From positions 1 through 64,000 of the forward strand of contig RXJV01000037.1 in assembly GCA_003963075.1 (NCBI GenBank): a DNA stretch of 64,000 nt, in the 5' to 3' direction. Positions 58,503 to 64,000 of this stretch are shown piece after piece. Source of the DNA: Burkholderiales bacterium (GTDB lineage Bacteria; Pseudomonadota; Gammaproteobacteria; Burkholderiales; Burkholderiaceae_C). The position numbers and the translations under genes are program-made. The notes under the pieces were generated by a model, which was not told the DNA's origin, did not search any database, and worked only from the letters and a program-made list of their open reading frames with translations. The first letter of the stretch is position 1. Every line of letters begins with the position of its first letter.

Positions 58503-58509
58503 TCAGGCC

Positions 58510-59688
58510 GTGAAGCTCGCCGCCCGGCTTGACCGCATCGAGCCCTTCTACGTGATGGAGCTGGCCAAGGCCGCGGCACAGACCGCGGCCGGCCCGCTGT
58601 GCGACCCCGCCCAGGGTGGGCGCCGGATGATCCGGCTCAACATCGGCGAGCCGGACTTCGGCGCGGCCCCCGCCGTGCGGGAGGCGGTCGCGCGTGTGGC
58701 CCAAGGCCCCACGCCCTACACCGACGCGCTCGGCCTGCCGGCGCTGCGCGAGGCGATTGCCGCCTGGTACGGTCAGCGCTTCGGGCTCGACATCGCCCCG
58801 CAGCGCATCGCCATCACGGCCGGCGCCTCGGCGGCGCTGCAGCTCGCCTGCCTCGCGCTCTTCGAGCGGGGTGACGAGGTGCTCATGCCCGACCCGTGCT
58901 ACCCCTGCAACCGCCATTTCGTGACGGCGGCGGACGCGACCCCGCGCCTGCTGCCCACCGATGCCGCGGCGCGCTTCCAGCTGAGCGCCGCCCAGGTGCG
59001 CAAGGCCTGGACGCCGGCGACACGCGGCGTGCTGCTCGCATCGCCCAGCAACCCGACCGGCACCTCCATCGCGCCGGAGGTGCTGGCCGACATCGCGGGC
59101 AGCGTGCGCGCCCGTGGGGGCGTCACCGTCGTTGACGAGATCTACCTGCCGCTCAGCTACGACGCTCACTTCGGTGGCACCGCGCTGGCCCTGGGCGACG
59201 ACATCATTTCGGTCAACAGCTTCTCCAAATACTTCGGCATGACCGGCTGGCGCCTGGGCTGGCTGGTGCTACCTCCGGCGCTGCTGCCCGGCATCGAGCG
59301 GCTGGCCCAGAACCTCTACATCTGCCCGTCCACGCTGTCCCAGCGCGCGGCGCTGGCTTGCTTCGAGCCCGAGTCCCTCCACGAGTTCGAGCGCCGTCGC
59401 GCCGAGCTGAAGGCGCGTCGCGACTACATCGTGCCGGCCTTGAACGCGCTGGGGCTGTCGGTGCCGGTCACGCCCGATGGCGCCTTCTATGCGTGGATGG
59501 ATGTCAGCCGCCACCATGCCGACAGCTGGGTCTTCGCGCACCAGTTGCTGGAGAGCGCCCAGGTCGCGCTGACCCCGGGCCGCGACTTCGGCCTGGCCGA
59601 CCCGCAGCGCTGGATGCGGCTGTCCTTCGCATCGTCGATGGAAGACCTGCACGAAGCCGTTGCGCGGCTGCGCGGGGTGCTGGCATGA
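58510..59688 (+). CDS. PLP-dependent class I/II aminotransferase
   Basis: 392-residue fold-type I aminotransferase. Blocks are LNIGEPDFGAAPAVREA, TPYTDALGLPALREAI, SPSNPTGT and the Schiff-base Lys in SFSKYFGMTGWRLGWLV, with Arg near the C-terminus (RWMRLSFASS). It is similar to AspC/PatA-type enzymes of Burkholderiales; the amino donor is unknown. Start GTG 58510 (MKLAARLDRIEPFYVMELA) is seven bases behind nusB. Confidence 0.86.
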   Translation: MKLAARLDRIEPFYVMELAKAAAQTAAGPLCDPAQGGRRMIRLNIGEPDFGAAPAVREAVARVAQGPTPYTDALGLPALREAIAAWYGQRFGLDIAPQRIAITAGASAALQLACLALFERGDEVLMPDPCYPCNRHFVTAADATPRLLPTDAAARFQLSAAQVRKAWTPATRGVLLASPSNPTGTSIAPEVLADIAGSVRARGGVTVVDEIYLPLSYDAHFGGTALALGDDIISVNSFSKYFGMTGWRLGWLVLPPALLPGIERLAQNLYICPSTLSQRAALACFEPESLHEFERRRAELKARRDYIVPALNALGLSVPVTPDGAFYAWMDVSRHHADSWVFAHQLLESAQVALTPGRDFGLADPQRWMRLSFASSMEDLHEAVARLRGVLA

Positions 59689-60083
59689 CGCGCTTTGACT
59701 TCCCGATCCGCGTCTACTGGGAAGACACCGACGCCGGCGGCATCGTCTTCTACGCCAACTATCTGAAGTTCTTCGAGCGCGCCCGCACCGAGTGGCTGCG
59801 CGCCGCCGGTGTCGAGCAGCAGCGGCTGCGCGAACAGACGGGCGTGATCTTCGTGGTCGCCGACACCCGCCTGCGCTATCTGGCGCCCGCGAAGCTGGAC
59901 GACCTGCTCACCATCACCGTCGAGCCCGAGCCCGCCGGCCGCGCCAGCCTGGTCGTGCACCAGCGTGCGCTGCGCGGCGACACGCTGTTGTGCGAAGGCG
60001 AGATCCGCATCGGCTGCGTGCGCGCCCACGACCTCAAACCCCAACGCCTTCCAGACGCTGTCGCTGCAGCGATGTCCGCATGA
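59685..60083 (+). CDS. ybgC: Tol-Pal-associated acyl-CoA thioesterase
   Basis: 132-residue hotdog-fold thioesterase with the catalytic signature VYWEDTDAGGIVFYANYLKFFERARTEWL, whose Asp is active, and later RLRYLAPAKLDDLL. It overlaps the aminotransferase stop and tolQ by four bases each. YbgC precedes tolQRA in many proteobacteria and associates with the inner membrane. Confidence 0.95.
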   Translation: MTRFDFPIRVYWEDTDAGGIVFYANYLKFFERARTEWLRAAGVEQQRLREQTGVIFVVADTRLRYLAPAKLDDLLTITVEPEPAGRASLVVHQRALRGDTLLCEGEIRIGCVRAHDLKPQRLPDAVAAAMSA

Positions 60084-60757
60084 ACCAAGACCTCTCCATC
60101 ATCTCCCTGATCCTGCATGCCAGCTTCGCGGTGCAGCTCGTCATCGCCGGCCTGCTGCTGGTGTCGCTCGCGAGCTGGAGCGTCATCTTCGGCAAGCTGA
60201 TCGGCCTGGGCCAGATCAAGCGCCGCAACGATGCCTTCGAGGCCGAGTTCTGGAGCGGCAAAAACCTCAACGACCTCTACCAGTCGGTGGGCAACCGCAC
60301 CGACGGCGCGCCGCTGGAGCGCATCTTTGCGTCCGGCATGCGCGAGTTCCTGAAGCTGCGCGAGCGCCGCGTGGCCGACTCCAGCGCGCTGCTGGACGCC
60401 GCCCGCCGCGCGATGCGCGCCAGCTTCCAGCGCGAGCTGGATGCGATGGAAAGCAACCTGTCCTTCCTCGCGTCCGTCGGTTCCGTCTCGCCCTACGTCG
60501 GCCTGTTCGGCACGATCTGGGGGATCATGCACGCCTTCGTCGGCCTGTCCAACCTGACCCAGGTCACGCTCGCCACCGTCGCGCCGGGCATCGCCGAGGC
60601 CCTGGTGGCGACGGCCATCGGCCTGTTCGCGGCGATCCCGGCCGTGCTGGCCTACAACCGCTTCGCGCGCCAGATCGACCGCAGCGCGATCACGCTGGAG
60701 ACCTTCATCGAGGAGTTCTCCAACATCCTGCAGCGCAACGCCACCCAGGTGCACTGA
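60080..60757 (+). CDS. tolQ: Tol-Pal inner-membrane protein TolQ
   Basis: 225-residue member of the MotA/TolQ/ExbB family with three membrane helices, the first at about 18-36. The C-terminal helices hold LASVGSVSPYVGLFGTIWGIMHAF and VAPGIAEALVATAIGLFAAIPAVLAYNRF. It forms the proton channel with TolR that energises outer membrane constriction. Its ATG overlaps the ybgC stop. Confidence 0.96.
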   Translation: MNQDLSIISLILHASFAVQLVIAGLLLVSLASWSVIFGKLIGLGQIKRRNDAFEAEFWSGKNLNDLYQSVGNRTDGAPLERIFASGMREFLKLRERRVADSSALLDAARRAMRASFQRELDAMESNLSFLASVGSVSPYVGLFGTIWGIMHAFVGLSNLTQVTLATVAPGIAEALVATAIGLFAAIPAVLAYNRFARQIDRSAITLETFIEEFSNILQRNATQVH

Positions 60758-60758
60758 C

Positions 60759-61196
60759 ATGGCCGCGACCATCAGCCGAGGCAGCGGCCGCCGTCGCCGC
60801 ACGATGAACGAGATCAACATGGTGCCATTCATCGACGTGATGCTGGTGCTGCTCATCATCTTCATGGTCAGCGCGCCGCTGATCACCACCGGCCTCGTCG
60901 ACCTGCCCAGCGTCGGCAAAAGCCGCCAGCAGCCCGAGCATGTCATCCAGGTCATCGTCGGCACCGACGAGAAGCTCAAGATCAAGGTCGACCAGCTGGA
61001 GCCTGAATCCATCCCGATGAACCGCCTCGCCGAGCGCGTCAAGAAGGCCCAGGGCCAGGACGCGACGAGCCCGGTCGTCATCTCCGCCGACAAGGCCGTC
61101 AAATACGAGGCCGTCGTGCAAGTCATGGACACGCTGCAGCGCGCCGGCATCCAGCGCGTCGGCCTGGCCGTGAAGAGCGGCGCGTCGTCCAGCTGA
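60759..61196 (+). CDS. tolR: Tol-Pal inner-membrane protein TolR
   Basis: 145-residue ExbD/TolR protein with a short basic N-terminus, one membrane helix (about 22-40, VPFIDVMLVLLIIFMV) with the protonatable Asp, and a periplasmic domain with VVISADKAVKYEAVVQVMD. The stop overlaps the tolA start by one base (TGATG). Confidence 0.96.
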   Translation: MAATISRGSGRRRRTMNEINMVPFIDVMLVLLIIFMVSAPLITTGLVDLPSVGKSRQQPEHVIQVIVGTDEKLKIKVDQLEPESIPMNRLAERVKKAQGQDATSPVVISADKAVKYEAVVQVMDTLQRAGIQRVGLAVKSGASSS

Positions 61197-62050
61197 TGGC
61201 CGCCGCCACATTGCGCCCGCCCGAGGCGGCCGGCATCGGCCGCGGCGTGCTGCTGGCGTTGCTGGCGCATGGCCTGCTGGTCCTGGCCTTGAGCTACAGC
61301 CTGAACTGGCGCAGCGACGCCACGCCCGCCTTCGAGGCCGAGCTGTGGTCGTCCGTGCCGCAGGTGGCTGCGCCCAAGGAGCAACTACCGCCCGAGCCCG
61401 AACCCGAGGCGCCCAAGCCCGATACGAAAGCCCAGCAGCGTGCTGCCGAAGAAGCGGCCCAGCAGCAGCGCGACGCGGAAATCGCCATCGCCAAGGCGAG
61501 GAAGCTCAAGGAAGACAAGGCTCGCGAGGAAGCCGCCCAGCTGGAGCGCGAAAAGGCGGCCAAGGACAAGCTCGCCAAGGAAAAAGCGGCCAAGGAAGAG
61601 CAGGACCGCAAAAAGGAAAAAGCGGAGAAGGCCGCGAAGGACACCAAGGAAGCGAAAGAGGCCAAGGACGCCGACGCGCGCCGAGAAGCGATTCGGCAGG
61701 AGCAGCTGCGCCGCATCCAGGGCCTGGCCGGGGCGACCGGTGCTCAGGGCTCCACCGGCAGCGCGCTGCAGAGCGCCGCGCCGTCAGCCGGCTACGCGGG
61801 CCGCGTCAAGGCGCGCATCCGGCCACTGATCATCTATGCCGATGACGGCGCCGCCAACCCGACCGCCGAGGTCCAGGTGGCGTTGGCGCCCGACGGTCGC
61901 ATCCTCGGCACCAAGGTGCTCAAGGCCAGCAGCGATGCCGACTGGGATCGCGCCGTGCTGCGGGCCATCGAGAAGGCCGAAAGCCTGCCGCGTGACGTCG
62001 ACGGGCGGGTGCCGCCGCTGATGATCCTGAGCTTCAGGCCGCGGGAATGA
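61196..62050 (+). CDS. tolA: Tol-Pal protein TolA
   Basis: 284 residues. One membrane helix (about 18-36), a Pro/Glu stretch, a long Lys/Ala/Glu-rich coiled helix (about 80-170, EEAAQLEREKAAKDKLAKEK) and the C-terminal domain that meets Pal/TolB (RIRPLIIYADDGAANPTAEVQVALAPDGRI). tolB and pal do not follow; the next gene is on the other strand and overlaps by 17 bases. Confidence 0.93.
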   Translation: MAAATLRPPEAAGIGRGVLLALLAHGLLVLALSYSLNWRSDATPAFEAELWSSVPQVAAPKEQLPPEPEPEAPKPDTKAQQRAAEEAAQQQRDAEIAIAKARKLKEDKAREEAAQLEREKAAKDKLAKEKAAKEEQDRKKEKAEKAAKDTKEAKEAKDADARREAIRQEQLRRIQGLAGATGAQGSTGSALQSAAPSAGYAGRVKARIRPLIIYADDGAANPTAEVQVALAPDGRILGTKVLKASSDADWDRAVLRAIEKAESLPRDVDGRVPPLMILSFRPRE

Positions 62051-62528
62051 AGCGGCCGATGAAGCGGTCGACCGACCAGCGGCCCGCGCCGAACAGCGCA
62101 ATGCCCAGTGCCAGCACGCCCCACAGGATGTGCTGCAGCTCGCCGGCCGGCGACAGGTCTTCCATCGGCAGCGACAGCGCCGCCATCAGGTTGACCGCGA
62201 ACAGCCCCACGCCGGCGAAGCGCCCGGCCAGGCCCAGCACCAGCAGGACCGGGATCAAGAGCTCGCCGCCCGTGCCCAGGTAGGCGGCCAGCGTCGGCGG
62301 CAGCAGCGGCACCTGGTAGTAGTCATGGAACAGGGCCAGGGTCGCCGACCAGTCACGCAGCTTGATCAGGCCCGAGTTGAAGAAGATCTGCGCCACGTAG
62401 AGCCGCGCCGCCAGCAGGGCCAGCGACTGCAACTGGCTGTTCAATGCGCCGAGCGGGGCCGGCATCCGCGTGGGCGTCAGGCCCGGGTCGGTGAAGGCGC
62501 GCAGCGCCGCGGAAATCAAGGTTTTCAT
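62034..62528 (-). CDS. DoxX-family membrane protein, HvfD-like
   Basis: 164 residues with four predicted membrane helices (LLAARLYVAQIFFNSGLIKLRDW opens the DoxX core, [33 protein letters not shown] follows). It is the last gene of an MNIO/DUF2063/DoxX set. DoxX members of such clusters are suggested to take part in redox or membrane steps with the modified peptide; that is inferred. It is four bases within the DUF2063 stop. Confidence 0.85.
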   Translation of the reverse strand: MKTLISAALRAFTDPGLTPTRMPAPLGALNSQLQSLALLAARLYVAQIFFNSGLIKLRDWSATLALFHDYYQVPLLPPTLAAYLGTGGELLIPVLLVLGLAGRFAGVGLFAVNLMAALSLPMEDLSPAGELQHILWGVLALGIALFGAGRWSVDRFIGRFIPAA

Positions 62529-63235
62529 CGGGTTGTGATCCTGTGCGAGGTGGGCTGCAGGGCCGTGGTACGGACCCCTTGCAGCCAGGCGTTCTGAAGC
62601 GCTGCCTGAAGCCAGGCGCCGAAATCAAAGTCGGCTGCGGCGCTCAAACCTTTCACCTGCGCAGCGCCGATGGCGTCTGCAAGATTCACGTCGTCGAGCA
62701 CGGCCCGCATGAACGCGGCCTCAGCCGCCGTCAACGCCTGCCAGCGGCCACGCCAGCCTTGGCGCCACACCAGCACCGGCCCGTTCGATTGCGCCAGCAG
62801 GGCCACGCCGGGGCGCAGTTGAAGCCAGAGCGACTCGGCCGGGCAGTCGCCAAGCCTTGCCAGGGAGTCGGCATCCAGCTCGGCATCGGCGGCACGCTCG
62901 GCGCGGTGCAGGGCCCAGTCCAGCCGGGCCAGGTCGGGCAGACCCGAGTCCTCACCGGCACGCTCCACGAGGAAGGCTTCGAGCGCCCCACCCCACTGTG
63001 CGAGGTCTCCGCGTTCGGGCGGATGGGCACGCCAAAAGCTCCAGGCCAGCGCCGCGAACTCGTCCGCACCCAAGGCCTCATGAAGCCGCCCGAAGGGCAC
63101 TGCCAGGGCCTGGGCCGACAAGGCCTGCAGGTTGCCACGGTAGGCTGCCAGGCCGCGCGCACCGCCGGTCAGGCCCGGCGGCATGTCGGCGCGGCCCAGC
63201 AGCGCGTCCACCAGGGCCTGCTGCGCGGCCTTCAT
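62525..63235 (-). CDS. DUF2063 protein, HvfC/BufC-like partner of the MNIO enzyme
   Basis: 236 residues. N-terminal DUF2063 domain (about 5-95): [54 protein letters not shown], with the YRGN pattern of the family. This domain recruits the peptide substrate to the MNIO enzyme in the bufferin and related systems. Start [13 protein letters not shown] (63235) overlaps the MNIO gene stop by four bases; the longer frame into that gene is rejected. Confidence 0.88.
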   Translation of the reverse strand: MKAAQQALVDALLGRADMPPGLTGGARGLAAYRGNLQALSAQALAVPFGRLHEALGADEFAALAWSFWRAHPPERGDLAQWGGALEAFLVERAGEDSGLPDLARLDWALHRAERAADAELDADSLARLGDCPAESLWLQLRPGVALLAQSNGPVLVWRQGWRGRWQALTAAEAAFMRAVLDDVNLADAIGAAQVKGLSAAADFDFGAWLQAALQNAWLQGVRTTALQPTSHRITTR

Positions 63236-64000
63236 GCCAGCAGCGACCTTGCCCGGCCGGCCTCGGCCAGCAGCACATCGAGGTCGGGCACGGCCGTGTC
63301 CCACTCGATCAAAGTCGGCACCGGGCCCAGGCGGCCGATGGCGTGGGCATAGACCTGCCAGACCTCGTCACGGACGCGGCTGCCATGGTCGTCGATGACA
63401 AGGCCGTCGGGGCGCTCGCAATGCCCGGCGAGATGGATCTCGCCGACGCTGCCGGGCCGGATCGCATCGACCCAGCGCATCGCCTGCTGCGCCGCGGCGA
63501 CCGGCCCGAGTCCGGCATTGCGGGCGTTGACGAAGAGGTTGTTGACATCCAGCAGCAGGCCGCAGCCGCTGCGTTGCGTCAGGGCATTGAAGAACTCGGG
63601 CTCGGCCAGCGTGTCGCCGGACCAGCCGACATAGGCGCTGATGTTCTCGACCAGCATGCGCCGGCCCAGCGCCTGCTGCACCTGATCGACATGCCGCACG
63701 AGCAGATCGAGCGACTCGTCCGTGAAGGGGATGGGCAGCAGGTCCGCGGCGTGCAGGCCCGAGCCGACGCGGGCGAAGCAGGCATGGTCGGACACCCAGC
63801 GAGGCTGCACCCGGTCCGCCAGCCGGACCAGGCGCTGCAGATGCCAGTCATCCAGGCCGGTGGCCGAGCCCAGGCCCAGGCCGACGCCGTGCAGGCTGAC
63901 CGGATAGGCCGCGCGGCCGGCATCCAGCACGGCCAGCGTGGCGCCGCCATCGGCGAAGAAGTTTTCGGAATGGACCTCGATGAAGTCGAGGTCGGGGCGC
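63232..64000 (-). CDS. MNIO (DUF692) peptide-modifying enzyme, HvfB/BufB-like, 5' end off window
   Basis: The window holds about 256 codons of the gene, ending at 63232; the start lies beyond 64000. The frame is open to the edge: [15 protein letters not shown] is a DUF692 metal-binding block, then [44 protein letters not shown] and [11 protein letters not shown]692 is the multinuclear iron oxidase family that modifies Cys residues in precursor peptides (bufferins, methanobactin). The precursor (HvfA/DUF2282-like) would lie off the right edge. Confidence 0.9.
   Translation of the reverse strand, partial: RPDLDFIEVHSENFFADGGATLAVLDAGRAAYPVSLHGVGLGLGSATGLDDWHLQRLVRLADRVQPRWVSDHACFARVGSGLHAADLLPIPFTDESLDLLVRHVDQVQQALGRRMLVENISAYVGWSGDTLAEPEFFNALTQRSGCGLLLDVNNLFVNARNAGLGPVAAAQQAMRWVDAIRPGSVGEIHLAGHCERPDGLVIDDHGSRVRDEVWQVYAHAIGRLGPVPTLIEWDTAVPDLDVLLAEAGRARSLLA

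Overview
This high-GC window reads as chromosome of a betaproteobacterium of the order Burkholderiales, probably close to the Rubrivivax/Leptothrix/Roseateles group. That placement rests on gene content and gene order seen by eye, not on a database search. Supporting signs are the ribF-ileS-lspA block, glyA-nrdR, a RibBA whose GTP-cyclohydrolase half has lost its cysteines, PEP-CTERM/PrsT genes, type IV minor pilins and an Entner-Doudoroff pair. No tRNA, rRNA, insertion sequence, prophage or CRISPR array was seen. Gene density is high, with many 1- to 4-base overlaps.

Layout: 1-3.4 kb holds the 3' end of argG, a LexA-box micro-gene, a secreted ATP-dependent DNA ligase coupled to murB, and yajQ. 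3.3-8 kb holds a secreted aspartic protease, the TPR protein PrsT and a PEP-CTERM protein behind a sigma-54-type promoter. 8-17 kb holds a PimC/PimD-like acyl-CoA dehydrogenase pair, DUF3617, rsuA, ribF, ileS, lspA and a membrane protein. 17-22 kb holds a PAS histidine kinase, a quinone oxidoreductase, an RluA-type pseudouridine synthase and a flavin disulfide reductase. 21.8-27.7 kb is a complete heavy-metal-type RND efflux operon on the minus strand. 27.9-32.3 kb holds xthA, a YqhD-like alcohol dehydrogenase, a chloramphenicol-acetyltransferase-like protein and a PAS chemoreceptor.

32.3-34.1 kb is the most unusual stretch. A LuxR-type regulator with an altered ligand pocket and no luxI nearby is followed on the same strand by a 20-base lux-box-like palindrome, an 18-residue peptide gene with a strong ribosome binding site and a C-terminal Gly-Gly-Cys, and a small protein resembling a free-standing RNA polymerase alpha C-terminal domain. 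A second, weaker lux-box-like site lies at the same distance in front of a divergent gene of unknown function. I read this as a candidate undescribed regulatory or signalling module.

34.1-37.4 kb holds eda and edd behind a HexR-like operator, then a MocA-like nucleotidyltransferase. 37.5-45.4 kb holds pdxH, a DUF3299/ABC/msrA/AsmA-like run and a DUF218 protein. 45.5-50 kb holds ubiD, a lytic transglycosylase, a ZTP (pfl) riboswitch with glyA, and nrdR. 50.2-55.3 kb is a minor-pilin cluster with unusually large PilX- and PilV-like members and no pilY1. 55.3-62 kb is a run of ribD-ribBA-ribH-nusB, an aminotransferase, ybgC and tolQRA. 62-64 kb, on the minus strand, is the end of an HvfBCD/bufferin-type cluster that continues off the right edge.
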